A stretch of DNA of 64,000 nt. Origin: Sphingomonas hankookensis (GTDB lineage Bacteria; Pseudomonadota; Alphaproteobacteria; Sphingomonadales; Sphingomonadaceae). The translations under genes were made by a program, and so were the position numbers. Where the stretch lies: assembly GCF_022664465.1 (NCBI RefSeq), contig NZ_JAKREV010000001.1:248001-312000 (forward strand), read 5' to 3'. Position 1 is the stretch's first letter, and each line of letters starts with the position of its first letter. The notes beneath the pieces were generated by a model. That model saw nothing but the letters and a program-made list of their open reading frames with translations. It was not told where the DNA came from and searched no databases. Shown one piece after another: positions 55,511-64,000 of this stretch.

Positions 55511-56063
55511 GATCACCTCCTGTACGCGCGCTGTCAGCCATGTCAGCGTCCTCGTCAGTCAGCTGGCGCAGGATCGCGCGCAGGCTGCGGCTGGCATCAT
55601 TCTCTACGACCATCTCCGTTACGCCGAGCGCGGCCGCGATCTCCTTTTGGCTGAGCCCCTCGACCCGCCGCATGACGAAGATGCGCCGTGCACGGTCGGA
55701 CAGCGTAGCCAGCGCGCGTTGCACGCGATCGACTTCCTGCCGCGCCGCGGCAACGCGATCCTGCAGCGGACTGTCGCTGGCGAGTCCGTCGGTTTCTGCG
55801 GCCGAGATCGATTCGATCCGCACCACGCGCGCGTGGCGCCGCTGCCGGTGCGCGAGGTTGCGGGCCATGGTGAAGAAATAGGCACGCGGCGAGGCGATGT
55901 CGTCGATGCTACGAAGCTGGGCCAGGCGGCAATAGCATTCCTGCACGATGTCCTCCACATCGACGGAGGGCACGAGCCTTCGCCGCAACCAGCCACGCAA
56001 ATCACGCTCGTGCGGCAGGATCTCGCGCCCCACCCATTCTGCCAGCGCCTCGCGTTCCGTCAC
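55494..56063 (-). CDS. ECF RNA polymerase sigma factor, FecI-like
   Basis: 189 residues. Region 2 (about 20-85) has VDVEDIVQECYCRLAQL and SPRAYFFTMARNLAHR; region 4 (about 115-165) has ALATLSDRARRIFVMRRVEGLSQKEIAAALGV. It lies at the head of a sigma-fecR-receptor-oxidoreductase run on the minus strand and is likely controlled by FecR. The tail after region 4 is short and charged. Its promoter must be in the 56064-56536 gap. Confidence 0.93.
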   Translation of the reverse strand: MTEREALAEWVGREILPHERDLRGWLRRRLVPSVDVEDIVQECYCRLAQLRSIDDIASPRAYFFTMARNLAHRQRRHARVVRIESISAAETDGLASDSPLQDRVAAARQEVDRVQRALATLSDRARRIFVMRRVEGLSQKEIAAALGVTEMVVENDASRSLRAILRQLTDEDADMADSARTGGDRARAR

Positions 56064-56536
56064 ACCTCTCCTCTCACACCCATGAGTTTCTGAGCGTCAG
56101 TTTCCGTCACGAATATGCGCAACTGTTTTCGGTGCAGAGGATCTATTTTATCGAGTTAGCTTGCATGCGCCCTAGCGTACGAGCCCCTTGTTCACGCCGT
56201 TGGCTACAGAGAAGCTTAGCGGCGATGCACGGTTAAAAGAACCCAATTCCAGACGTTTGGAACGGCATAAAGGCTTCCCGAAAACGGACGTTCGTTCATT
56301 GCGATGATGGCCAAAGATAGGCCTTCGAAAGGTCTGCACCCACCGGTCAATTGCTGGGTCGATAGCCGCCTTGAACGGTAGCTGCGCGGACGTGGATGAC
56401 CTGCAACCATCGAGCAAAGCGGAATACAATTCCTACTTACATGATAGATTTTGTTTGGCTTCTTTTGCCGCAGTTGCGGCGTAAGGGCACATCCGTGGAT
56501 GCCCGCCACTGCGGCATCAAACAGGGAAAGCAGGAA
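56064..56536. other. Divergent intergenic region, no gene recognised
   Basis: 473 bp between the ECF sigma gene and a TonB receptor gene, more AT-rich than its surroundings. Open frames here are short, and none resembles a known protein or has a convincing start. A small hairpin GCCGC-AGTT-GCGGC lies near 56468-56481 in the receptor leader. Promoters for both genes are expected but no clear consensus was found. Confidence 0.5.
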
Positions 56537-59005
56537 ATGAAACAGGGCCGCAACATCGCCCTTCTCGGCGCATCGCTTCTGACGTTCGTCGCGACCGGCG
56601 CCGCCGCACAGCAAGTGCAACAGGAAGCAACTTCCGCCCCCCTGCCCCCCGTCGACGACCAAGCCGATACGAATAACCCAGCACCGAATGTCGACGACAC
56701 CGGCGACGATATCGTCGTCACCGGCACGCGTACCGCCGGTCGGACGCGGCTCGACAGCGCGTCGCCAGTCGACGTGCTGAGTGCGGCCAGCCTGCAACGA
56801 CAGGGTACGACCGAACTTGCTGCAGCGCTTGCGACGGTCGCGCCGTCGATCAGCTTTCCGCGCCCGGCGGCCAATGACGCGACCGACGCGATCCGCCCAG
56901 CAACGTTACGCGGCCTTGCACCCGATCAAACGCTGGTCCTCATCAACGGCATCCGCGGCCATAGTTCGGCCAATCTAAACACGAATGGCACGGTTGGCCG
57001 GGGATCGTCGGCGGTTGACCTTAACACCGTGCCGACATCGGCCCTTGACCGGATCGAGGTGCTGCGCGACGGCGCATCGGCGCAATATGGTTCGGATGCG
57101 ATTGCCGGCGTCGTCAACCTACGCCTGCGGGAGGCGCGGCACGGCGGCGGCGCGTCAGTGACCTACGGCATTTACGAAACACAGGTCGACACGCCCAATA
57201 ATCAGCGCAGCGTGACCGGCGAACCGGTCGTTACCGCGACGGCGTGGCAGGGTATTGGCTTTGGCACCGACGGTTTCGTCACGGTTTCAGGCGAATATAC
57301 CAAACGACAACCGACTAATCGCGCCGACATCGACCGTCGTGTTACGCCCAATCGCGTGACCGGTCGCTATGGCGATCCCGAGGTCGAGCAATATACCGGC
57401 TTCGTCAACGCAGGTACGTCGCTGACGGACAGTGTCAGCCTGTACGCTTTCGGCGGCTACCAGGATCGCGATACGCGGAGCGCCGCGTTCCCACGCAACG
57501 CCAACGCACAGACCGTGCTTGCGGGTTATGCGAACGGTTTCCTGCCGCTCATCAATACCAAAACAAAGGACATTAATTCCGCGATCGGCCTGCGCGGCGA
57601 TTTCGGCGGATACAACGTCGATCTTTCGGTAAGCTATGGCCGCAATACCGTCGACTTCCGTACGCTCAATTCGGCCAATTATGCCTATGGCGCCGCGACA
57701 CCGCGGAACTTCTACGACGGACAAGTCGCCTATGACCAATATGTCACTGGCCTCGATGTCGCCCGCAAGTTCGACATTTTCCGGTCGCTTAACGTCGCCT
57801 TCGGGATCGAGGGACGCCGCGAAGGGTACAAGATTTCGCCCGGGGAACCGGCGTCCTACGGCTACCCTGCAACCGGCGCGACAGGTGCTGCGCCGGGTGC
57901 GCAGGGCTTTGGCGGCTTCGCCCCGAACAATGCGACCGAACGCAGCCGGCGCAGCGGCAGCATCTACGCCGATGTCGAGGCACAAGTCACCGACCGCCTG
58001 CTGGTCGGACTGGCCGGGCGGGGCGAGCATTATTCGGACTTCGGATCGACCGCGACGGGCAAGGTCTCCGCACGCTACGACGTCACCGACTGGTTTGCGC
58101 TGCGCGGGACCGCATCGACCGGTTTCCGGGCACCGTCGCTGCAGCAGCAATATTTTACACAGATCGCGTCGGTGGTCACCAACGGCATTCCGGTCCTCAC
58201 CGGAACGTTTCCTTCAGTCAGCACGGTCGGAACGGCGCTGGGCGGCTTGCCGCTCGAACCCGAGAAGTCGACCAACCTGTCGGTCGGCACGGTCATCCGC
58301 GCAGGCGGGTTCGATCTGACGATCGATGCCTATCGCATTCATATCCGCGATCAGATCGGCCTGTCGGAAAACATCAGCGCGGCGGCGGCGGGATCGCCGG
58401 CAGTTGCAACGCAGATCCGTAACCTGCTGGCCGCGACCAATACCGGGGCCAGCGCCGCGCGCTTCTTCATCAACGGCCTCGCCAGCACCGCCAAGGGAAT
58501 CGATGCAGTTGCGCATTACCGGACGCGCACGGCGACCGCGGGTACGTTTGACTTCACACTGGCCGGTAACATCAATGCGATCGACGTCACCCGCGTACCG
58601 ACCTCGACCGCGACGCTTGACCCGGCACCTACGCTGTTCGCGCGCAGCCGGATCCTGACACTCGAGCAAGGAACGCCCGGCGAAAAGGTTACGGGAACGA
58701 TCGACTGGTCGCTGGACCGGCTCGGTGCCTTGGCGCGCGTGACCTATTACGGCAACGTCAACCAACCGGGCACCACCCCCGCCGGCGACGTGCTAAGCGG
58801 TGACCGGGCCATCACCGATTTGGAGCTTCGCTATGCCGGCGACAAGGGCGCGCAACTGGGTATCGGCGTCAGTAACCTGTTCGACGTCTACCCCCGGGCA
58901 ACGGCCACCGCGAACAACTCGACCGGCGTTCTCGGCTTTCCCTATTTCTCGCCGTTCGGTTTTAACGGCCGCTATCTCTACGTCCGCGCTGGGCTGAACT
59001 GGTAA
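56537..59005 (+). CDS. TonB-dependent receptor
   Basis: 822 residues from the ATG at 56537, with AGGAA directly before it and AGGGAAAG further up; the open frame to 56396 lacks signal-peptide features. The signal peptide is KQGRNIALLGASLLTFVATGAAAQ. The plug has DDIVVTGTRTAGRTRLDSAS, LRGLAPDQTLVLINGIRG and IEVLRDGASAQYGSDAIAGV, typical of a receptor group common in sphingomonads. The barrel ends in YLYVRAGLNW. There is no STN domain. The substrate is unknown. It is divergent from the sigma factor, but whether that sigma drives it is not known. Confidence 0.92.
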   Translation: MKQGRNIALLGASLLTFVATGAAAQQVQQEATSAPLPPVDDQADTNNPAPNVDDTGDDIVVTGTRTAGRTRLDSASPVDVLSAASLQRQGTTELAAALATVAPSISFPRPAANDATDAIRPATLRGLAPDQTLVLINGIRGHSSANLNTNGTVGRGSSAVDLNTVPTSALDRIEVLRDGASAQYGSDAIAGVVNLRLREARHGGGASVTYGIYETQVDTPNNQRSVTGEPVVTATAWQGIGFGTDGFVTVSGEYTKRQPTNRADIDRRVTPNRVTGRYGDPEVEQYTGFVNAGTSLTDSVSLYAFGGYQDRDTRSAAFPRNANAQTVLAGYANGFLPLINTKTKDINSAIGLRGDFGGYNVDLSVSYGRNTVDFRTLNSANYAYGAATPRNFYDGQVAYDQYVTGLDVARKFDIFRSLNVAFGIEGRREGYKISPGEPASYGYPATGATGAAPGAQGFGGFAPNNATERSRRSGSIYADVEAQVTDRLLVGLAGRGEHYSDFGSTATGKVSARYDVTDWFALRGTASTGFRAPSLQQQYFTQIASVVTNGIPVLTGTFPSVSTVGTALGGLPLEPEKSTNLSVGTVIRAGGFDLTIDAYRIHIRDQIGLSENISAAAAGSPAVATQIRNLLAATNTGASAARFFINGLASTAKGIDAVAHYRTRTATAGTFDFTLAGNINAIDVTRVPTSTATLDPAPTLFARSRILTLEQGTPGEKVTGTIDWSLDRLGALARVTYYGNVNQPGTTPAGDVLSGDRAITDLELRYAGDKGAQLGIGVSNLFDVYPRATATANNSTGVLGFPYFSPFGFNGRYLYVRAGLNW

Positions 59006-59618
59006 CGACTGTCGAGACTGCTTCCTCCGATCGACGTACAGTCGAACAGCGCTCCGGTCCCCGGCAAAACGGACTCCGGGGACCGGCGCGTGGCAGATCG
59101 CGTGCGGCAACCAACAAAGCGCAAAGTCGCAACCTATAGCGATTGGAACGGTCGGGCGAAGCAATGACGACGACGCTTAAATCTAGCCTATACGCACGCC
59201 AGCACGGGACGCGACCTGTCGGTTACGCCGCGATTTTAAACCGTTTTTGGCGTTCGCTATTGACCCGCAGTCCGGCTGAGAATGGGCGATATCGAGCAGT
59301 TTTTTGAGGATATCGAGGACTGACTACGCCTCACCTTTCCCCAGCTCTCCTCCATCTACATTCGACTGGAAAAGCGCGAACAAGCGGAGACGCTGTCGAA
59401 GGCGCCAGAGACGACGTGGACCTTATGCGGTCATCCAACGCGTTGGCGCCTGATCCCAATATCGGACGCTCGTTCATCTCGTCAGACAGGAACCGCGCGC
59501 AGACGGTGGATCCTGCACCGGATGGCCCGTCATTCTCGACGCAGACGATCTGACACCACAAACTTTGCGGGAAAACGGCTTTTGGCACGTCGGCGTCAAA
59601 ACCTGACGGTTGTGACAC
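59006..59618. other. Intergenic region with one strong hairpin
   Basis: 613 bp with no supportable gene. A perfect 11-bp inverted repeat, CCGGTCCCCGG (59054-59064) and CCGGGGACCGG (59076-59086), lies 48 bp after the receptor stop and may end its transcript, although no T-run follows. The remainder looks like decayed sequence at the edge of the metal-efflux operon. Confidence 0.5.
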
Positions 59619-60533
59619 CTACGGGTGCAGGTGCTCGTCGTCCTCGCACGCCTCGCCCGCGCCCTCGGTCTGGATCGTGGAATGCTCGATGCCGAACCGA
59701 CTATGGAGCGTGTCTGTGACCGCCCTTCTGATGACGTCGGAGTCAGGGCCCTCGGCCAAGGTGACGTGCGCGGTGCAACTCGCCTCTTCTGTTGCCATCG
59801 ACCATACGTGAAGGTCGTGAACCCCGACGACGCCCGGAACGCCGGCGATCGCGCTGCGCAGCTCAGGCAGCTTGATCCCACCCGGCACGCCTTCCAGCAG
59901 TACGTTGATCGTGTCGCGAAGTAGCACCCAGGTCCGGGGAAGCACCTATAGGCCGATGCCGATCGCCACGACGGGATCGACCCACGTCCAACCGGTGAAC
60001 CGGATCGCGAGCACGCCCGCGATCACGCCAACCGAGCCGATCATGTCGGCCCATACCTCAAGGTAGGCACCCTTGACGTTCATGCTGGCGTCCTTGCCCG
60101 CCGTCAGCAACCGTATGGATACGAGATTCACGACAAGCCCGACCGTCGCGACGATCATCATGCCGGTCGACTCTACGCTTTCCGGCTCGCGGAACCGCTG
60201 CACCGCCTCCACCAACACGTAGATCGCGACCGCGAACAGCAGCAGTGCGTTGAACGCCGCCGCAAGTATCTCGAACCGCTTGTAACCGAACGTGCGCTTG
60301 TCGTCGGCAGGGCGCTGGCCGATCCGGATCGCGAGCAGCGCGATGGCGAGCGCCGCCACGTCGGTCATCATGAGCGCCGCGTCGGACAACAGCGCGAGGC
60401 TGTTGAGCACGAACGCGCCGATTACCTCGGCGACAAGGTAGATCGATGTGAGCGCCAGCGCCTAGGCCAGCGCCTTCGCGTTCGCCCCGGCAGTGTGGTC
60501 GTGAGCGTGTCCGCCCGCTCCATGATCGTGCAT
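59619..60533 (-). pseudogene. CDF-family metal efflux transporter (CzcD/DmeF type) with two in-frame TAG codons
   Basis: One frame of 304 codons from the ATG at 60533 to 59619, with TAG at codon 24 (60464-60462) and codon 196 (59948-59946) and no frameshift. The His-rich start MHDHGAGGHAHDH, the helices, KRTFGYKRFEILAAAFNA and WADMIGSVGVIAG mark a cation diffusion facilitator of 304 residues. Both TAGs stand where relatives have Trp (AKALA-W-ALALTS; GIGL-W-VLPRTW). At codon 54 Leu replaces the helix-2 His of the HxxxD metal site (SDAALMMTD). It lies 10 bp after czcA and was probably the last gene of that operon. Confidence 0.85.
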
Positions 60534-60543
60534 GGTTCTTCTC

Positions 60544-63500
60544 CTAGTGAGCCGGTGCCACGGCGGGTAAAATGGGCTGCGAGTCGCGCTGGGCGGGTCG
60601 CTCGTATCTCCCGAACCGGGCGTAGAGCGTCGGCAGCACAAACAGGGTGAGCAAGGTCGCCGATATGAGACCGCCGATCACGACGGTCGCCAACGGCTTT
60701 TGCACCTCCGCCCCCGCTCCCGTCGCCAGCGCCATCGGCACGAAGCCAAGCGAGGCGACGAGCGCGGTCATCACAACCGGCCTGAGCCGCGCCATCGCGC
60801 CCTCATGCGCCGCCAAGGCGCGCTCCATGCCGCGCTCCATCAAATCGTGGATCGACGTGATCATGACCAGACCGTTGAGGACCGCGATGCCGGACAAGGC
60901 GATGAACCCGACCGCGGCTGATATCGAGAACGGCATCCCTCTCAGGAACAGCGCCAGCACGCCGCCTACCAATGCCAGCGGCACACCGGTGAACACGATC
61001 GCGGCGTCGCGAACGCTGCGGAGCGCGCCGTAGAGCAACAACAGGATCAGCGCGAAGCACGCCGGCACGACCAGCGCGAGTCGGTCGCGCGCAGACGCCA
61101 GATTCTCGAACGCGCCGCCCCATTCGAGATAGGTGCCAGCCGGCAACCGGACCTCGCGGCCGATCGCCGCCTGGGCGTCGGCGACGACGCTCGACACATC
61201 CCGGCCGCGGACATTGGCCTGCACCACCACGCGGCGCTTGCCGTTCTCGCGGCTGATCTGGTTGGGGCCGTCCGTCACCGCGATATCCGCAACGCTCGCC
61301 AGCGGCACGAACGCGCCATCGGGTGTCGGCACTGGCACCTGGCCCAACGTCTCGAAGTTCGCCCGCTGCGCGTCGCCCAACCGGATCGTCACCGCGAAAC
61401 GGCGGTCTCCCTCGAAGATCATACCGGCGTCACGCCCGCCGACCGCGGCGGCAAGCGTGTCCTGCATGGCACGAGCGGTGATGCCAAGCCGCGCCATCGC
61501 ATCGCGATTCGGCCGCACATCAAGCATGGGCAAACCTTCGGTCTGCTCCACCTTCACGTCGGCCGCGCCCTCCACTTTGCGAAGGATGCCGGCGATCTGG
61601 TCGGTGGTGCGGTTCATGGTCGCGAAATCATCGCCGAACACCTTGACCGCCACGTCGCTGCGGACGCCGGCAATCAGTTCGTTGAACCGCATCTGGATCG
61701 GCTGCGTGATTTCATAGGCGTTGCCGGGAAGCGCCGACAACGCCGCCTCGATCTTCTCTACCAGCTCGGCCTTCGGCAACTTCGGATCGGACCACTCGGC
61801 GCGCGGCTTCATGATGATGAAGGTGTCCGAAACGTTAGGCGGCATCGGGTCCGACGCCAGCTCGGCCGTGCCGGTCTTTGAGAACACGAACCGCACCTCC
61901 GGCACGCGGGCGATGGCCCGCTCCACCTGAAACTGCATGGCCTGGGCCTGTTCGACCGACGTGCCGGGAATGCGGACCGCCTGCGCGAGCATATCGCCTT
62001 CATCGAGCTGGGGCAGGAACTCCTGGCCCAAGGTCGAATAGGCTCCGATCGCCAGTGTGAACGCGCCGACCGCCACGCCGATCGTCATCGTCGAGCGTCG
62101 CATCGCCTTGTCGAGGCCCGGTTCATAGCGCGCTTTGAGCCACGCCATGATCCGGCCTTCCTTCTCATCGACCGGCTTGCTGAGCCATATCGCCAGCATG
62201 GCGGGCACGAAGGTGAGCGACAGTACGAACGCGAAGGCGAGCGCGATGATGACGGTCAACGCCATCGGCGTGAACGTCTTTCCTTCAACCCCGCTCAAGG
62301 TGAGCAATGGAATATAGACGAGGATGATGATCGCCTGACCGAACACGGACGGGCGGACCATCTCGCGCGCCGCGTCGGCGACAACAGACAGACGCTCATT
62401 CAGGTCGAGAACACGCCCTTGCGCGTGCTGGCGCTCGGCCATGCGACGTAGCGCGTTTTCGACGATGATGACGGCCCCATCGACGATCAGGCCGAAGTCT
62501 AGCGCCCCCAGGCTCATCAGGTTCGCCGACACGCCGCCCCGGAGCATTCCGAAGCTGGTGAGCAGCATGGTGACGGGAATGACCAGCGCCGCGATCAGCG
62601 CCGCGCGGAAGTTGCCGAGCAGCAGGAACAGTACGACGACTACGAGCAGCGCGCCTTCGGAAAGGTTCTTCGCCACGGTCTTGATGGTCGAGTTGACGAG
62701 CGCGGTGCGGTCGAGAACCGGCTGCACGATCACGTCGGTGGGCAGCGAGGCGTTGATCTCTCCTAAGCGGTCGGAGACGGCCGATGCGACAGAACGACTG
62801 TTCTCGCCGATCCGCATGACGGCGGTGCCGGCGACGACTTCGTGGCCGTTTTCCGACGCAGATCCCATGCGGATCGCCTGGCCGGTCTTCACGGTCGCGA
62901 CCTGGCTCAACAGGATCGGCACGCCCTCCCGAGTGGCGACAACTGTGCGCGCCAGCTCGCTCGCGTCCGCGATGCGCGCGTCGGATCGGACCGCCAGCCC
63001 TTCGCCGTTGCGATCGACCACGCCGGCACCGACGCCGGTGTTGTTCTCCTCCAATGCGGTCGCCAGGTCGTTGAGGCTCAGGCGGAGCGCTGCCAGCCTC
63101 TGAACGTCCGGGACGACCTGATACTGCTTCACATAGCCGCCGATCGCGTCGATCCCGGCAAGCCCGCCTGTGTTCTTTAACAGCGGGGTCACGATCCAGT
63201 CCTGCACCGTGCGGAGATACGTCGCCTGATCGGCCTGGGTGGTCAGCCGCTCACCCTCGGGCGTGATGTAACTGCCGTCCGGCTGAATGCCGGGTGCGCC
63301 GGGAGCGTGCTTGTCCTCGGGCCGGTGCGCGAGCCGTACGGTCCACATATAGACCTCGCCCAATCCCGTCGCGATCGGCCCCATTTCGGGTGTCGCGCCG
63401 TTCGGCAAGCTTTCCTCGGCGGTGCGTAGGCGTTCGGTTACCTGCTGGCGCGCGAAGTAGATATCGGTCGCGTCGGTGAACACGGCGGTCACCTGGGCGA

Positions 63501-63768
63501 AGCCGTTGCGGCTGAGCGACCGGGTATATTCGAGGCCGGGTACGCCTGCGAGCGCCGTCTCGATTGGAAACGCGACCTGCTTCTCTACCAGCTCGGGGGA
63601 GAGGGACGGGGCGCGGACGTTGATCTGCACCTGATTGTTGGTGATGTCGGGCACCGCGTCGATCGGCAGGCGCGCGAGCGCCCATCCCCCGATGATCGCG
63701 GCAATGGCGGTGACGAGCAGGACAAACCAGCGCCGCTCCACCGAAAAGGTGACGATACGGTCGATCAT
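60544..63768 (-). CDS. czcA: Heavy-metal efflux RND pump, CzcA/CusA family
   Basis: 1074 residues, full length for an HME-RND inner-membrane pump that exports Co/Zn/Cd or Cu/Ag out of the cell with a periplasmic adaptor and an outer-membrane channel. The start is MIDRIVTFSVERRWFVLL. The two large periplasmic loops follow helices 1 and 7. The proton-relay helix reads LGALDFGLIVDGAVIIVENA; the D-F-G and D-G-A pattern fits the CzcA-type (divalent cation) group, which usually has two acidic residues here. The adaptor gene is 3 bp upstream and the broken CDF gene is downstream. Confidence 0.94.
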   Translation of the reverse strand: MIDRIVTFSVERRWFVLLVTAIAAIIGGWALARLPIDAVPDITNNQVQINVRAPSLSPELVEKQVAFPIETALAGVPGLEYTRSLSRNGFAQVTAVFTDATDIYFARQQVTERLRTAEESLPNGATPEMGPIATGLGEVYMWTVRLAHRPEDKHAPGAPGIQPDGSYITPEGERLTTQADQATYLRTVQDWIVTPLLKNTGGLAGIDAIGGYVKQYQVVPDVQRLAALRLSLNDLATALEENNTGVGAGVVDRNGEGLAVRSDARIADASELARTVVATREGVPILLSQVATVKTGQAIRMGSASENGHEVVAGTAVMRIGENSRSVASAVSDRLGEINASLPTDVIVQPVLDRTALVNSTIKTVAKNLSEGALLVVVVLFLLLGNFRAALIAALVIPVTMLLTSFGMLRGGVSANLMSLGALDFGLIVDGAVIIVENALRRMAERQHAQGRVLDLNERLSVVADAAREMVRPSVFGQAIIILVYIPLLTLSGVEGKTFTPMALTVIIALAFAFVLSLTFVPAMLAIWLSKPVDEKEGRIMAWLKARYEPGLDKAMRRSTMTIGVAVGAFTLAIGAYSTLGQEFLPQLDEGDMLAQAVRIPGTSVEQAQAMQFQVERAIARVPEVRFVFSKTGTAELASDPMPPNVSDTFIIMKPRAEWSDPKLPKAELVEKIEAALSALPGNAYEITQPIQMRFNELIAGVRSDVAVKVFGDDFATMNRTTDQIAGILRKVEGAADVKVEQTEGLPMLDVRPNRDAMARLGITARAMQDTLAAAVGGRDAGMIFEGDRRFAVTIRLGDAQRANFETLGQVPVPTPDGAFVPLASVADIAVTDGPNQISRENGKRRVVVQANVRGRDVSSVVADAQAAIGREVRLPAGTYLEWGGAFENLASARDRLALVVPACFALILLLLYGALRSVRDAAIVFTGVPLALVGGVLALFLRGMPFSISAAVGFIALSGIAVLNGLVMITSIHDLMERGMERALAAHEGAMARLRPVVMTALVASLGFVPMALATGAGAEVQKPLATVVIGGLISATLLTLFVLPTLYARFGRYERPAQRDSQPILPAVAPAH

Positions 63769-63771
63769 CGT

Positions 63772-64000
63772 TTAGTCCTCGTGCTCCGCTTCGCCTTTTC
63801 CGAGTTCGGCCTTGAGCGTGAAGCTGCCCGTGGCGGCGATCTCCTCGCGGCCGGTAAGCCCGGATGTGACGACGACATTCGATCCGCTCGCCTGCCCGAT
63901 GACGACGGGGGTGGCAGCGAACCCGGTAGGCGTCCGCACGAACACCATCGATCGGTTCTCGATCGATTGGACTGCCGCGGCCGGCACGGTGACGGTGCCG
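63772..64000 (-). CDS. RND periplasmic adaptor (CzcB-like), 3' end only
   Basis: The last 75 or so residues of a membrane-fusion protein, cut by the right window edge. TVPAAAVQSIENRSMVFVRT is the conserved C-terminal beta-barrel segment (PxxAV...G/RxxVFV) and VVTSGLTGREEIAATGSFTLKAEL is the end of the membrane-proximal domain. It is 3 bp upstream of czcA on the same strand, giving adaptor-pump order as in czc/cus operons. Any start given inside this stretch would be false; the gene continues outside. Confidence 0.85.
   Translation of the reverse strand, partial: GTVTVPAAAVQSIENRSMVFVRTPTGFAATPVVIGQASGSNVVVTSGLTGREEIAATGSFTLKAELGKGEAEHED

Noticed and set aside
56172..56797. Minus-strand open frames before the third TonB receptor
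   Set aside because: No ribosome site, no domain, odd composition, and partial overlap with the true receptor gene.
59331..59924. Short open frames on both strands near the CDF gene end
   Set aside because: They overlap the CDF reading frame or decayed sequence and match no family pattern.

Overview
The window is typical of an alphaproteobacterial sphingomonad (Sphingomonas or a close relative). It has high GC, runs of genes with 1- or 4-nt start/stop overlaps, a LexA box of the alphaproteobacterial GTTC-N7-GTTC type, several TonB-dependent receptors, and the order trpG-trpD-trpC-moaC-moeA-lexA. This assignment is inference from gene content; no rRNA is present.

Layout. 1-5681: the end of a DUF2256 gene, a small secreted protein, then trpGDC-moaC, moeA and lexA, with two palindromic repeat units before moeA. 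5887-9266: a divergent xylan pair, a GH67 alpha-glucuronidase broken by one in-frame stop and a GH10 xylanase, around a LacI/XylR-type operator. 9300-15682: tamB and tamA. 15849-20696: a BrkB/YihY membrane protein, a MarR regulator divergent from a YqcI/YcgG + DUF1989 pair, a prepilin peptidase and a thiolase. 20911-24505: a YdeP-type molybdoenzyme with fdhD and mobA. 24540-34911: eight tightly packed chemosensory genes in a Wsp-like order (CheW, CheR-TPR, CheW, MCP, CheA-REC, CheB), but with two hybrid histidine kinases where Wsp has a diguanylate cyclase. 34915-42795: a C4-dicarboxylate module, dctB-dctD divergent from dctA, an outer-membrane porin and NAD-malic enzyme. The DctD-like protein lacks the GAFTGA loop needed to contact sigma-54. 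43089-48844: a small WDDRR-repeat secreted protein, a TonB receptor divergent from a PepSY/flavodoxin/FNR reductase over a Fur-like site, and hspQ.

The accessory part starts at a tRNA-Ser(CGA) (48977-49066). A serine-recombinase C-terminal remnant reads into the tRNA. A 455-bp IS3-derived element with 69-bp inverted ends cuts this remnant off. Beyond it lie a FAD oxidoreductase, an STN-type TonB receptor, FecR and an ECF sigma factor (a FecIRA-like relay), another TonB receptor, and a czc-type metal-efflux operon cut by the window edge: the end of czcB, then czcA and a CDF transporter gene with two in-frame amber codons.

The main points of interest are: three nonsense codons in two genes, all apparently at conserved TGG (Trp) positions without frameshifts; the Wsp-like array with histidine kinases as its likely output; the GAFTGA-less DctD beside an 18-bp palindrome and a sigma-70-like promoter; the guanidine-chemistry gene pair; and the tRNA-Ser integration scar with its odd inverted IS derivative.
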